Positions 13,555 through 28,839 of a DNA stretch of 64,000 bases are shown here, in pieces. The notes below the pieces were generated by a model that was given only the letters and a program-made list of their open reading frames with translations, had not been told where the DNA came from and did not search any database. The DNA comes from Numida meleagris. Its lineage: Eukaryota > Chordata > Aves > Galliformes > Numididae. Made by a program: the position numbers and the translations under genes. Within the stretch, counting starts at the first letter, position 1; each line of letters starts with the position of its first letter. The stretch spans positions 3,039,076 through 3,103,075 of the forward strand of contig NC_034421.1 in NCBI RefSeq assembly GCF_002078875.1, written 5' to 3'.

Positions 13555-13690
13555 AACGACGCTTGGCAGTTTCATTGTATTTGGCATCTTTGAAGCGCTG
13601 GACAAACATTACACAGTTACACAAATGAGAGATTAGCGCCGTCTCCGTTTTACAGATAGAGGAGCTAAGGAAAAGAGAAGTCAAGGATGT
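13555..13690 (-). repeat. MIR-like ancient SINE remnant
   Basis: The plus strand carries CATCTTTGAAGCGCTGGAC, then CGTTTTACAGATAGAGGAGCTAAGG and AGAGAAGTCAAGGATG. This is the order of the MIR element read on its complementary strand ('...CCATTTTACAGATGAGGAAACTGAGG...AGAGGTTAAGT...'). Identity is modest and the ends are uncertain. Confidence 0.45.
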
Positions 13691-16477
13691 TCCTTAATTT
13701 GACAGCGCTGATGTGGTGACAGCCCGGGCTGAGAACGCAGAATCTGCTGAATCACAGCGCAGAGCTGTCCTGTTAGCAGCGCAGTTCATAGCTCAGCCTC
13801 AGATGCGATGGCTTGAAAGAACTAAGCTCTACAGCCAAGTGCTAAGGAAACAGAACCTTAAGAGAGAGAAAATGAGAAAAACAGTCTGATGAAGCACAGC
13901 TGACCCAGTGGGTTCTGATTAAAATTATGCTCAGCGTAAGTGATGCAGGTGAATAAATACAGGAGACTGAGGAAACTGTCAGCCTAATGGCCCTTCACTA
14001 ATGAAAGGTAGTGAAACGTTGAGAAATCCCAAATAACAGAAGCAGAACTCTTCAGCTGAAGATGCAGCAGAGGTATCTAAGTCCACGTCCTGAAGGAGAA
14101 ACTGTCTTTCCCCATGCATTCAGGCCTCTATCACACACGTCAAACCACAAAAAGGAAAAAGAAGTTTAAAGAAGTGCAAAGTTAGCTCGAAAGCTGCTGG
14201 AGGCACAGGGAGAGTGGAAGGTGAGCACGAGCTGGAAAAGCAACAGCAGGAAACCTTTCCAGCAGGTCACAGGACACGGGTAAAGGCGTTACCTGGGAGG
14301 CCAGCAGGCTCTGGGGTCAGCCTGGCTTTTCAGACTGCTGCCAGCAATTGCCTGCCCTTGTGGGAAGAACTATTTTCTCCACCACAGAGGATAACAGCAT
14401 CTGTACGTCTGTCCCCACAGTCTCCTAAACTCTACCAATTCCTCAATGCGATTCTCCCCAGCTGAGAAACTGCCTTCCCCTGTTCGCTTCACAGCCCTGA
14501 TGTCAGGAGCCACAGAAGTCACAGATGGGAACTTTTACAGCTCCACACATTAGCACTTTCAGAAAGCAGCAGCTACGGTTGCTTTTATATATGCAGACCA
14601 ATCCTGACCCCTAGCTCGGTCCCAACCCTCTGATCCACTGGCTGGCACTCACCCTCTGAATCAGTAACAAAGCACAGGTCACGGCAGGGAGCAGACTCTG
14701 CAGCAGATAAACCATTAGTCAGAGGAGAAAAGAAACCTAGGCCTGGGCCAATACAGAGGAGACAAGCCTTTGCCTGGCAGGGCATTTTGACTCAGGGATG
14801 GGGTCAAGAGCTAGGACTGTGGTATCAGCTCCTGTACAAAGGGTGCTCTGGGTCCCGCGTTCTGCTCACTTCTTGCCTTCCTGCACTATCAGGTTAAAGA
14901 CACTTCTCACTTTCTGCCACAAAGACAGCTCCTATGTGGCACTAAACAGTTCTTCTGTATTTCATGCTAGCTGTGGATGCGTTTTAGTGATGGATGAAGC
15001 AATCCTTGTATATATTTCGTATAGCTGTGAAGTTTACAGAGCACTTTGGGAATCCCTTGAGAGGCTGACATGCTTATTGCAGAAACACCAACTGCTGGAG
15101 CAGGCTCAAAGGATAGCCACAATTTCTCTTTTTCAGCTGCAATCTGCATCCCCTCTGTACAGCTCTTGATCCCATTTTCCTGGCCTGTCTGCCCAAAAGA
15201 TCCTCCTGGCTTCTCAGCACTGCTTGAACCCTTTCATCTCTAACTCCTGAGAGCTCTGAATCAAACAGAAGCCACGGTGCAGCACCCAGCCTTTTGGAAA
15301 TAAGACCTGTGAAGAAACCACGATCCACGCTAGTTGGCCATCAAAGAGAATATTTTGGTACAGGAACAGAGTATACTAAATAAGCAGCCTTGATTCTCTG
15401 TACCCAGAGATCCACACACCACACCCAGGGAGCAAGCACACAAATCTGTTCCACTGCAGTCTTCCAAGAGAAGGGTTCAGAGCAGCTTTAGGTTTAGAGA
15501 AGATTCCACTCTTCCCTGCCATAAACTCTTCCCAGTGGGGTTGGTGGCACCGAGTGCCAGGGAGACCACGCTGCTGGCAGGAAGGGCACTGCAGCAAGAT
15601 GCGTAGGAAAAACATATGTGGAGGGACAAGCGAGGAAAAAACGTCATGCATTAGAAGTTCTGCACATAGGAAGTGCAAGCAACAAAAAATAGATTCACCC
15701 AACTAGGCTAAATCAATGAATTAGTGCTGTGCTCGAAGAAAACGTTACCATTAGAGGCTGTGCTATTCAGTATCACACTCTACATTTGAGAAAAGTCTGC
15801 AAAAATCCTCGTGCATCATCCACAGCCTCATAGATTTTCTCTTTTCCTCTGAAGCTCTGTAAGGATTACCCATTAAGGTGCAGTGGCCAAGTCACATTCA
15901 ATCTATTTTCTGTTAAAATAGGAAACAGCTTTGGTCTGCCCTGTCTTCCTCTGTCCACTTCCCTTCCTCTATCCACATCCAAAGCATTTAACTTTCCTTT
16001 TGAGCAGGCGCACAAGTCCTGAATACTGAGAGGACACCCAGGAGGATACCTAAATAACACACTTCCCTGCCCCAGTCTCACTTCTTCGGCACCAAATACG
16101 TTTGGAAGAACAAGAGTTCACTTAAAAGCCTACTCCTAAGCCAGTGACAATACAATTAACAATGACAGTCTGCACTTCCTGGTTCTGACCTGCCCACCAT
16201 CTCATGTCCCCTTTTAAGACCAGGGACACTGCTAGGTGCGGCGGTCACAGCAGCACAGGTGAATTTCCACAGTGGTGGCAGAGCAGCTCGGTTCAACCGC
16301 ACAGCACTGCTAACCCACCTGACCGCCCCGACCCGGCCACCCCAGCACCTGACAGAGCAGCACTGCTCAGCAGAAGTGCTTGGAGAGCTATGGGCAGCCA
16401 GGAGAGCCAGCACTGCACTGCGCAGACCTCCTCACCCACTCCTGGTGGGACACAGGGAGCAAATAAGAGCAAAAAGG

Positions 16478-16490
16478 AAAAAAAAAAAAA
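16478..16490. repeat. Poly-A tract, 13 bases
   Basis: A homopolymer A run inside an A-rich stretch (AAATAAGAGCAAAAAGG precedes it). On the gene's sense strand it reads as a pyrimidine tract. Confidence 0.85.
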
Positions 16491-19400
16491 GCAAAGAAAT
16501 ACCTTTGCAGGAAGGTCAAGCGCAAAACTACAGGCAACTAAATGCATTCACCACATTGGGTTTTTATGGAAACATCTTTGCTTATTTTAAAACCACAGAA
16601 GATGGAAACAGTAAACATCTGTTCACTCAGCCAAGCTCTCTCCCACAATGTTTTGTTGTAGATATTTTCCTGTAATGTTTGCAACTAAAACACGGCAGAA
16701 TTGTGCCAAGGCTTCTAAAACAGTGAAACAGATTACAGTTATTACAAAAAAAACAGTAAGTTAATAACGTAAACTCATTAAAACAAGCTCACAAGACCCC
16801 TAGCATCGCTCTAAAACATCCCAAAACAGAACATGAAAATACTTGGAAAGCATTTTTCCAGTATAACTAAAATGACCTCTGTCAGCACCAGAGCCACTGA
16901 AATACATTGTTCCTTTGGACGCTGCAATCTTCCTTCCAGGCAGCCACGAGCACGTTACAACAGGCAAGGGCTTTGGCTCATAGGCATCATCCAACTGTTG
17001 CATCCAGAAGCTGGGAGCACAGAGTGGCTGCTGTGCTCCAAGAACTACTCATCCGATGCTCTGTGCGTTTTATTTATTTGTATGAAGATTCCAAAACAAA
17101 GGTCAGTTACAGCTTAGCAGGAATTACAAAGGACCTGTGTCACTGGACTTGTGATTTAGATGCCAACAGAAATACACGGGCTGCGCTAAGGTAAAGCAAT
17201 AAACCAGAGTCTGCATTATTTGGGGCTGCTCAGAGTAGGAAAAATTAATTAATAAAAACCTCTTCTGCTTTTCTCTAAGTTTTTTTTAGACAGCTTAAGA
17301 AAAAAGTCAATTAATCATAACTTTGTCAACAAGGAAGTTCTACAGCAGTATTTAGAAATGTCTGAAATTGTTTCAGGAGCCCCATTGATTTGAATTAGGC
17401 AGCTGCGTAATCACAGGGGCTGCAATTTTAATGAACATTTCAACAGGAAGCATAGAGCTGATTATATATATCAAAACAGGAAAGATCCAAAAAAGCTGCA
17501 GCTCTTGTTTTTTTTTGCTGTTGTTGCTGTTTTATTACCTTAGTACATATAGTCAAACCAATTCCCCAAATAACACAGAGTTTACCTGACCACCCCCCTT
17601 TGGCTGCAGCTCCTTACGCCCCTGGCTGCAACTCATCTTCCCGTCTCCAGACACGTCGTTAGGCACAGCATTTCAAGAAATAATTAGCGATTCAATCAGA
17701 TTTTACACTGGATCAAGTGACTGGAAACTTCAATGCTGCGCTGCAGTTTCCTCCAGCATACTTTAGGGCATGTTATATATACTTAATTAGCTAATGTTTA
17801 TACAGTGCTTTGAAGAAATAGAGTACTATCCGAGGGCTAAGGCTTGTTTTCAGAAAGGAGCAGTATTGAGATGGCACGGAGTGAGAGCAAAGCCCTGAGG
17901 AGCTGAACACACCTTGCTCTCAGAAAGGTTTGGGACATCTGACGAAAAATAAATACATCAGCAGCTCCCAGCATTCAGGCATTACGAACGAAATAGAAGT
18001 TGTAAAATGTGGGATGCTACAAAGGCACTGAAGTGTCAGAACAGTGACATAAGGACACCAACGTCAGAGCAGTGATAGCATCAGAGAGGCAGTGGAACCT
18101 GCAGAGAAGAACTTGGTGTATGCGTGAACTCAAGGCATTGATTACTATTTTAAGGTAATTAGCAAGATAAAGATTCAGACAGAGTTAAAGGCCTGGATGA
18201 AACAAAAATGAACGCATTTCAGTCCTGTGAAAACTCTTATCCATAAGAGCGGGAAGTGACGGAATAAAAGCCTACTGCTCCCAGTTATTAGGCAGCGAAG
18301 GAAGCAGGGCGCTTTTTGCTGAGGACGTGGATCTTTTTGGCTGCATGCTAAGCACTGCAGAACAGAAAGCAGTGTTCACCACAGAAGCCATCCCAACAGA
18401 AGCAGAGGATGGTGCATTGTCTTTGCCAGGCTGGGCTGGCGGCCAGACTTGATCTTAGCAGTCTTTCCCACCCTCAGTGATTCCAGGTGAGCAGTGCGTG
18501 CACTGAGCAGGACGCAGGGCATGAGCAGAACACAAGCTCCTCTGTCAGACACGATGAGGTCCCACACAAATGCTTGTGAAGAGCACCCGATGCAAACACA
18601 ATCAAAGTAATCTGGAGATAAACTAAGAAAGGTGTCACTGAATCCATCGAGTATGGCAACAAGTGATGCTGCAACCAGCCACGCCAAGATGGTGAGCTCC
18701 AAAGAGTTCTGGGCAAGCGATGAGAACAAGTATGTGGGGAGCTTTAAAAATGATTGCAGAGAGCCCTGAGCTCCTGTGTTTGTTTTTTGTTGGTAGCGGT
18801 TTTGCTTAATTTGCCTATAACTAGGCTGCATGATTTCTTTGCAAGTCTAATTAGGCGGTTAATTGATGCTGGTGCCCTTTAGCATCTGGCATTTAAGATT
18901 AAGTAAATAATAGAGAAAAGTGCATGCAGCACCCAACAATAATTAAGCACAGAAAGGGTTTGCTCCCCTACCTTCCTCACTTTAATGTTATGCATAAATC
19001 TCAGAGGACAACTGTCTTTAATAGACAAAAATACCCTTGCACCATATGATGCTTGACAGCAGTGTCTTTTCTCTTAGAAGTGGTGGATTGTGGGCGTCTC
19101 TTTGACTGATCTTAACTCGTTGGTCTTATTTACACCATGCACTTCATGGAAGGAAGAGTTTCACTGTCCCCATTCCACTGCAGAGTACATTACGTGGACC
19201 TTTGCAAGGATTAGCTTGTGAATCCATGAGTGTGAAAGCTGTGATCACGCATTAGAGGTTTCTGCCCAAATGTCATGGAACTGCTCCTTCCTGATGACCT
19301 ATTCTGTGCTAATCATTCATTTCCTCTCCCCTCTGCCTGCAGCTTATGGGAACACTTTCTCGTTAGCTTTTTACAAGCCTGGGTTATGGTAAGTAAAATA

Positions 19401-22400
19401 AGGCTGCATAAGAAAAGTCCTCTAGACAAAACTCCTGACAATTTATCTGCAGAGCGCTGCACAGACAGTTTGCAGTCCCACCACAAGCAGCAGCCCAGCT
19501 TCCTCAGAAGGCTACAGATTAAGGGCTGGACTTGAGCTATAAGACCTAACCAAGACTTGCACAAAGAAGCGTAAGAAGCTGTGCAACAGCTGATGCAGAC
19601 ACAGCCTCTGCTGCTGCCACGCCGAGCTCACTTTGGAGCACAGAGATCCAGCAGCTAACAGCAGTCACACTGCCTCTCCAACACAGCCCTGACTTAAACT
19701 CACCTGTGCTAACGAGAGTATGAGAGGGTTTCATTCTCCCAGAGCTGCCTGGCAGAAGCAATCGCTGCACAAAGATTACTGACACAGTATCTTTAGACTC
19801 CACAAGCAAGAAAAGACAGCGTGGAGGCTCATGCCCACCTCCCATGGGTGCCGCGAGTCTTAATTAGCATCTCTAGCATACTCAGAGACCTTTGGACAGA
19901 GGGTGCTACAGAAGTGGAAAATATTATCATCATTACGCCTGCTAACCACAAGTGCTGGAATTCAAGCCAGAGACTTCACAGCAGATGGCGGAGCCGCTAG
20001 CACGGCTGGCTGCAGCTATAATTTCTCTCATCACAGACTCTCCTCGTTGGAACAGGCTTCACCTCTTGATTTCTGAAGAGCAAAACAGAAGCCGCACTGA
20101 CAAGTCTGCACTGTACTGGTCAGCATTGCTTGACACATTTAAGCCAGCCAGCGCTCCAATCGCTAAGAAAGTAAATCATCCAAGGGACTTTCTAATTAAA
20201 AAGAGCTTCGCTTTCACTGCAACGCTCCTCCAGCCTGTCACAGCCAGCCCTCCCCTGAATTCTGATCATTAGAGGGAAACAACAAAGAATTAGTCAGCTT
20301 TTGTTAAGTGTCAAACATTCCCACTCCAAACCATGCACAAAACAAGGAGAGACATTTTATAGCTCTCAGAGCAACTTTATACCTTTCTAAACACTATTTC
20401 TGTACCTCTGGCTAATTGCTCATTTGCCCTGATTTGATGGAGCTGCCTGGCTCGCGTTGCCTTTGTCAGAGGAGAACAGCAGTGTTTAACACGCTGCAAT
20501 AAGTGGGATGTGAGTAGTGCTAATTTTTATCCTTATTTATTTCTGCCCGCGAGGTGAGCAGCCTGGGACTCTGAGCTACCTGAGATGTCACTAAGATGCC
20601 AACTGTTTTGAATCTGTTCCCAAGCCCTGCAAAAGCATCCTCACCATTTGGCCTAGGACATCACCTTGCAGAAGACAACCTCCCATCCATAGGAACACCT
20701 TGCTTAAAATCTTTCATTTCACCTAAATCTTCCCAGGGACCTAAGTACAGGGTAATACTCCCCTTCTGGTTTGTTTTTTTTTTTTATTCCTGTTTTGTGT
20801 TTTTTTCCCCAAGTCGTAAAATGTGAAGGATCCTACAGCAGAACGAAGTGCTCTGAAGAGTAATTTCCACCACCCCTTGTGACACCATGGGAGTCCAAAT
20901 ACATTCTGCAGGGAGCTTACAAATGCACTGGCACATTTCCATATACTGAGGACAGCACAGGCACATTATTATGGAAACAACCTGGCCAGGATTTATTTCA
21001 AATTATGGCTGCTTACGAAAGCACCTTCAGCATGCGCCTGTTATGCAGACGGAACCTCACCAGTTCTAACTTGCATTTCTTTTTACCTCTTTTACCTAAC
21101 AAGACAGAAAGTTGCCCTAAGTTCTGCCTAGTTTCAGTGAAGCCGTGGCAATATGGCAGTCTGAAAGGGGAATCACGCGCAGCCGTCATTATCCGCCTAT
21201 TCAGAAAACTCTTGCTGGATCTTTCAGATCTGCACGCTGCCTTTGATGCCACTAGCGGTGAGTTTTGATGACACATCTGCGGTCTCTAGTGAAGGAGGAT
21301 GCTGCCGCTGCCTCTGGCCCTTCCTTGCAGAAGTCTCTGTTCTATTTAACTTAAATACTTCTGTTGCACATCTATAACGGTATCTGATCATCGCAGACGG
21401 TAACTTCACAGAGCTACGTACCTACCCAATAATCCACTACGCTATAATACTCCAACAGGATACATCAAGACTCTTCTATTCAATGAAGACTGAGACCTAC
21501 TTAGCCAGCCAGTGAGGGAAAAGGCGAGCCAGAGTCGGGTTCCAACCAGCCTCCCCTCCATCTGACTTTCATCCATCGGGCTAAACTCTTATACATTAGA
21601 ATGAATATGCTGTTCCCTAATGGAAGTTGGATTGATTTACTGCTCTCTAAGCACAGCTGAAGTCAGATCACCTGGCACTGCAACAGAGAAGACAGGGAAA
21701 CACTGAAATAATGAGTGAAGACTGCATCGGCTGCTAGGTCTACATGAACCATACCGGGTAGCTTTAGTTTAGCCTAAATAATGGATTGCTGCCAGCTGCT
21801 GAGAAATCCCTGGTGGACAGGCACATCCTTCCCCTGAGATTTAAGCCTTGTTATGATTTAAACCCATGCCTCTGCTACCTTGGCACAAAACCACACCAAA
21901 GCCATGCAGAATGCCATCTACTTACTAAGCTGTGCCGCCCCAAGAGCTCATTACAGCAGTGCTCAGGACTCTGTACTGGGGAATCCCAAAGGGACTGCAC
22001 AGTTTTGGCTTTTTTCTAAGTGAATGGAGAGGGGCTGAGGCCTTTCTGTTTTGGATCCTGCGCGTGCTGTAGCATGGAGCAGCCGCAGCTGTTAACAACA
22101 GACAAACTTGAGCTAAAGCATGCGACCTTGTAGAAGAGTCCCCAGGATGGGGTGATGCTTTGGACCCAGTTTCCCCTCTTGCTCATCCTCTGGACACCTC
22201 TGCTGGCAACCACTGTGAAGCTGCTTGGCATCAGCAATCCAGGCCAGCGTGTGTGAAGACCCCAAGAGAGGAGGTGCTTCCTCTCCTATTTACACTGTTA
22301 TGTAGCACCATATTCAAAGGACTATCATAGCATTATCATACCGGGGTACCAACGTCAGCGCCATGATTAAGAGGGCAAAGTAATTACAAGAGTCTGCTTT

Positions 22401-25400
22401 TACACGCTGATTGCTTTCCAAATGAATGTTCTCCATTCCAGATAAACCCACTATGGATTAATCGTTTCCCACGTTGCCCGCTCCCTAGAACATATTTGAT
22501 TAGAACAGCCAGATCAAAACTCTGCTTGACCATTTTCCAGCACTTCACCATTTTTCTTTCCTCATCAGGAAGAAAAGCGTATCCATTAGTTAACCTTTTC
22601 AAACACTTTCTTTTTGTAGTCTAATTCAAAGAGGATTATGGAAAAAAAAATCATCCGACTTGGCATGTGAATAGCTTTTTGTGAGTGCAGGGAACAAGCA
22701 TTCATATATCAGCACATCAGCATGCATAGATAAGGGTAGCTGTATGTGTGCATGCTTATCTGAATGCAAGATCAGTACTGTGAAACCAGCACAAACACCA
22801 AGGACAGAATCCATATATCGATGTAATTCTTAGTGGTACCAGCGCACTTGTGCGAATCTGCAATTAAATAAAGCTTATTCCTTAAAAAGAAAACAAGAAG
22901 TTAAGGATATAATTCAAGGTCTGTTGAGATCAATGGAATTTTTTTTCTATTGCATTTGAATATAGCACTCTCCTTCCCATCACGTCTACTAGAATATTAG
23001 AAAAGAAATTACCTGGAGTTTGTTTGTGCTATTTTTAAGCAGACTAGGCCTCAGGCTCCGAGTCTGTTTCCAACACAGCAAAACCAAAGCTCTCCTTTCT
23101 TCAACAGCCAACATTTCATGTATCTTAAGGCATATTAGTTTCATCCCAAATGAAGTCATTGAAAATATTACATATACACGTGAGTGACAAATGAACTGAT
23201 GCAGAAAACATAACTTTGAATCTCCTGACTTTTACGCAATTAGAATATCAACTTAATTGTTGGATCTGTGTAGCTTCTCTCATTTTAATATGTAAATCAG
23301 TCTCTATTACTCTATAGCTCAAAGAATGTGTTACTTGGCTTACTTGATTAGGCTGAGAATTGCTGGTCCTGCTGTCACTATGTTTACACTTTGGTGACAA
23401 GTTTGCACATCAAATTCACATAATGCAGTGTCATCATCTTACTCGTCAAATATAAACTTCTTAAATACAGCCATTGCTCCAGAATATTGAAACAGCCTTA
23501 TTTTTACTTCATTTGCAGCCACTAAATAATCAGGGTAAGTGAAAACAAAAATCAAGAACACAACTGAAGATCAGCATTGCCTGGGGAAGATGGCTTCCCA
23601 CAGAGACACAGGCAGGTAATCCAGACCTCATATACAGCTCTCCTCCAGCTTCTGAACGTCAGCTGCACATGATGCTCCTTTCAAGTGTGGAATGAGTAGA
23701 GGTGCTTTACTTCTCAGCATCTACACATCCACTTCACCTCATCGGGGATTCAATTTTGAGGAGTCCCTACTTATCCTGCAAAGACAGTCAAATTTCAGCT
23801 CCCAGCCAAGTATACCTAACTGGAAATTGAAATGAGGACTCCAGGGGTATAAAAAAAAAAAGCAAATTCAGTAATTTTTTTTTTCCCATTATGGATCTGC
23901 TATAACAAGACTACCACTATCCTGGATAGCACTGAGAGAATGCATACAAATATGTTCAGTGTTTTCCCCTTCCCAAACCCAGCAAGCATCCCCAACCAAA
24001 GGGACATTCACCTTGCCAGCACAAACCTTTCCAGGTTGCTCCTCAACACTCGTTACAAAGTTTCTCAGCCAGATTTCCAATACACTCTACTGCTCACAAA
24101 GGCATCAAGCTTTAATTTCCAGGAGAAACAATACACTGCCAAGATGCAAAGATCTGAGCTCTCCGCCCCTGGAGCGCTCCAGCAGGCTGGTTTTTCTCAA
24201 GTCAGGGAAATCGTGTCGGCCTGAATTTGAGACATCAGCACAAGCCTTTCTTCTCAATCTTGCTGATGAATGAAAGAGCATTTTCAATTGTGTACATCCA
24301 CAGAGGCCTTATGGCACATCATCCCTAATCAAAAGCTGCTCCGTGATGCAAAGTGCTTCAAGAGGCAGCTCATATCACAACCCCACAGGATCCAAAGGGC
24401 AGCTGCAGATAATACCATGTTTTCTTCCCCTTGGGAGAACTGCTGGACTAGAGAAGTCAAGCAGGAGCATCCTGGCTCTCACCTGCTGGGCTGTGTAAGG
24501 ACAGCCTGACTCCAGCAGCCAGGCAGGAAAACTCGAGCACCAAACTCTACCAAGACCCACAAGCTGAACAGCCTGTTGCCATGTCTCTTGAGGATGAAAA
24601 TGCCATCAGCGTAGCAGGATACACACGAACTATGGCCAGGAAGGGTGTTATATGCAATGTGTCAGCATCCACATGGGACAAATTTAATGGTGTATTTATA
24701 GGGATTTGTGAAGAGGAAAGGGGTCAAAACACAGGAGGGAAAGGTCCTTATGCTGCTCACTGACTTCTCTCCTTGCCAAGGCTCTGGACTTCCCCAGGTA
24801 ACAGCAGAGGAACACAGCTACATGAAAGGACATGCTTGGCAGCAGGAACAATTCACCCTTGCTTCTCCTTTGTGGTTCACTCAGCCACTGGTGGACAGGG
24901 AACCCAAACTTCAAGCCAGCAGGCATGAAAATATTGGTTTTATTGCTGATTCCGCTCTAAAGCCACATATAGTAAAGCCAGGAGGAGAAAGAGCATTGCC
25001 TGTCAAGCCCAGGATTCTCTAGGTATGCCCACACGCACTCTCGTGACATACATGGTCCCACAAGAGCCCTCTAGCCTCACCTCCTGCCTATTTGTAACTA
25101 GACATTAGCTGCCTCTACCTTCCCTGTCTGCCTCAGCAAAGGTGACCTCTTCTTTTTCAGATGTAACAGCATGACTTCACTGCACTGGTACTGAATTAAG
25201 AAAATGCATTCACTGAGGAAACAAGCAGCCCTCCCTCTCCCCAGCAGCATTTTATGGTAGTGCCACTCATTTCCACTACCACCAGATTCTGAGCTGGATC
25301 TGTAAGTTCAGAGAAACATCCCTTGGGAGCCTCTCCCCTCATATTGCCAAAGAAATCCAGGCAGATATTCTCATAGTTCAGTGATTCACTCTGGTCCTTT

Positions 25401-26616
25401 CATCACATATGCTTGGTTGCCTTTTCCATCTTCTCCTCCCTCCTAACTTACGTTACCATTTCTTTCTTGGTAAAGCAGTGGTTTTTTTTTCCCCCTGCTC
25501 TGGAGGGAGGGATCTGGTTCTAATAAATACTTTCACTCAGCTTCTACATAGTGCCTAGCAAGAGGGTAGAAGATGCTTTAAAACCAAAACAAAAACTCAC
25601 ATGGAACAGTGGAGCTGCATGGAGGGACTTTGCAGGTCCACAAGCTGCCTCTTACAAGAGCAGAGAACATAACGCCTCATGAACTCCATGCATAAACTCT
25701 ATGGAAAAGAAGCAAGGAAGAGAACTGGCAGCTCTGCTGCTCTTTGTGAAGGCTTAGTGCAGGCTCTGCTGTAACCCTCGACTCACAGCAAGCCTCACAC
25801 ACTCAGCAGCTACACCAGAACCAAGTTACAGGACTGATCACTAACCTCTTGCCCCTGGACCACAGATGGAGACTTCAAGTCCCAGCAATGTTCCTCAGCA
25901 CCTCTTGCCACAGCATCCCACACAGCTGCAGCATTCAGGCATGCTCGTGGCTTCACAGTGCCCAGGGGCATGCACTTCTCATTGCTGAACAGCTCATGGC
26001 ATGCTGCCATCAGCAGGGCACACTGCTTTCAATATATCCAGTGCCGCATGACTTTCTATCTGTGTTATCTCTAAAAAGCTAGGAATCTATCTGGATGATA
26101 AATGCTATATACGATAAAAGCTTTTTTTTTTTTAAACCTAAGAACATTTCTTTCAGCCCCCTTGAGATGCTATACTCTCATTCAAGCCAGGAAAGCTGGT
26201 TCTTTATAGGCCCCTGCGCTGACTTGAGCAGCACACAGCCTTTGCCATCCACTGCTGAATGAGGACACATGGAGCCTTGAAGGTATCTGCCCCTTGTGGG
26301 TGGGCTGCCCAAATCCATTGACATAGTTGTAATGTAAAAGGGTTTTATAGACTCTGCCCATCAACTATGACAACACTGTCAATAACAAAGTGCAGGAGGG
26401 CTCAGCTTGGTTATAGCCTTTTAGGAAAACAGGTTTATTTAGCACACCCGCCTCATCATCTGTAGTGCTAGGCTTGGACAAAAGGATGTTAATGATATGG
26501 AAGGAAATCAAAGCAAGATCTATTTAAACAACCAGCTTATTCCCAGTTTTAATATACTACTCAGGTCCCAGGCTGGTCCAAATGTCTCACAGAAGAGAAA
26601 CTAGCCCCATAAATGC

Positions 26617-26630
26617 AATAATAATAATAA
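26617..26630. repeat. (AAT)n microsatellite
   Basis: About four and a half AAT units in tandem; short and probably stable. Confidence 0.8.
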
Positions 26631-28839
26631 CCAGCTATGAGGTGAGGGTATTACCCCTGAGAGGCACCACTGCTCAGCACAAGGTCAGCACAGGAGGTGG
26701 GCAGGCTCTGAGCAGCTCCCAACTGCTGCTAATAACACTTGTCCTGTGTGCTTTGTGCATTAAAGCCATGCAGCGTTCGTGGTGTAGGCAGCAGTAGGGA
26801 ATGACTTTTCTCCCCAACGAGATCATAGTCTGAAAGAACAGAACTTCATCAGCACAGCAAAACACTGGAGGCAAAGACAAGCTCCTTATGAGCTTCAGAG
26901 GACACTGGGATACGCAGAAAGCAATTACTTCTGTTGAAATACAAGCAAGGCACAAAGGCTAACATCCTGCTCTTACTAGAAGTTCCTTAACATTTGAAGA
27001 CAGCAAACACCTTCACTTTGCATCTCTTTACAAAGAAGGCAATTCCTTCGGTAGGAAGCTGGAGGGGCCTTGACCTGTTACAACTGTAGAGACAAATGCC
27101 ACCTAATGAACTCCCTCTGAGCTAGGAAGAGGCACTTCAGAGGTCTTTCGGGACTGAACAAGGGCTGCTGAGCAGCTTGCTGGACCAGCAAGATGCTGGG
27201 AGCTATCACTGCAAAGTGAATGCAGGTGCTACATTCACCCACCACCCATTAAGAACCCTTTGTCAGGTGGACTCAAGTCTCATTCGCAGGTGCAGCCCTC
27301 ATCACACATGGATGTCCTACAGGAAGATGGTAGGAAGCACCAAGGCTCCCAAGCATCATCAGCTCAGCCAACAGTGGAAGGAGAACAGCAACTTTTCAAT
27401 TCCATCTGCTCCTTTTTGTCACCTTCTGTACTCAGAAACACATTCATCAGAAGCACAAGCATGCTGGGACAGTGACAAATTTTACCATCTCTGGCTTGTC
27501 ACTTTAGCAGGATTAGATTATTTTAGTATTAATTCATCACCCAATTTAATTCTAATTAATAACATTTTTACAAGGTGCTGACACGGCTGTGATGCTGGAG
27601 ACAGCCACTGCTGAACATGCAATGTAGCATCTCTGTTCAGACTGAATATCTGCTTTGCAGTGAGATTCCCCTGTACCCATCAAGGAGCCCTTTTCCCTGC
27701 TTTACCAACTGAAAAAGAACATAGAAGCTGTTGAGACTGATGAACAGCTTTCGTTTTTGGTAGAATTATGGTTCAGGAAGATAGTTCACTTCCAAAATTC
27801 TCCACAGACAGATGAAATCAGGGTTGATTTCCTCATCTTCCTTTCTAGCAGGGGTGTCAGCCTGTCCCTCAACAGAAAGAATATTAAAAGCACTTTTCCT
27901 CTTATGGGGAGTGGCTGGGAGAAAGAAGGGAGCGCACAACCATACCTATAAGGACAGGAATCAATCATGAAAGCTAGTGGAAAATATGCATTGCTGCATT
28001 TTTCAGTCAGGAACAGGCTATTCATTCCTATCTTCGAGCATGCCACCTTTGAGATAAGATCACAAATGGAAACAATCAGCACTATTCTACCCATGCTCCA
28101 CTCCAAGAGACAAGCCATCGCTTCCATCAGCTCCCCGCCAGCTGGTACTGCCACCTACCTATTTGCTTGCAGAACAAACTCCATCTCTAGCAACGCCAGG
28201 AAGAAAAAAAACAACAACCAAGAAGCCCACCAGGACCAAACAAGACAAAAAGAAAGTTACATCGAAACAGAACTGCCCTGGAGCAAAGCGGGAAATAAAG
28301 ATGTGGATCAGGAGGAAAAACAGCAGAAGATGCAGCCTGAAATACAGAAAGGTAGAGGGGAAAAAAAGCATTAAGAGCACAGGAAAGAAATGTAGTACTG
28401 GAACAGATCCCAAATCTGGGCAGTGATTCTCTGCACCACCTTCCTAAAGCTGTTGCAATCTGCATCCCTGTTTCGGAGGCAGGAGGACTGAGAAACACTC
28501 CCAGCTGGCAGCCTGACCTTGGTGCACGCTGCTCTTACACAACCCAGACCCGCGGAGGCACCGGGAGAGAAACAAAACACCCATAAAGTCACAGCCCATT
28601 CCCTTAATGGGGCTGCCACAGATCTGCCCCATTAATACTGCACAAGCCCGCGTGCAATTTTTATACTTTGAAAAAGGACAGTAAGTTGTTATAGCTCGCA
28701 TTGTCCAAACCTCTCCTTTGCAATAGCACTGGTGCCCATTTTAATAGAGACTATTACTGCATAAATGAGAAAAGGACCACTGAACTACGTGGCGAGTTGC
28801 CAGCTTGTGCTGCAGCCTCCAGTGGTTATGCTCAAAAAG

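Noticed and set aside
18376..18831. The 151-codon minus-strand open frame with hydrophobic stretches.
   Set aside because: The hydrophobic segments are irregular, no family is recognised, and overlapping frames are also open. Gene-like context is missing.
27126..27260. An open frame on the + strand contains DQQDAGSYHCKVNAG, which looks like the F strand of an immunoglobulin domain.
   Set aside because: The motif is short and isolated. There is no matching Trp/Cys core upstream, no second Ig strand in frame and no sensible exon borders. It is most likely chance.
28163..28426. A Lys-rich open frame that could pass for a small basic protein.
   Set aside because: The composition comes from A-rich DNA, the frame has no domain signature, and overlapping frames on both strands are equally long.
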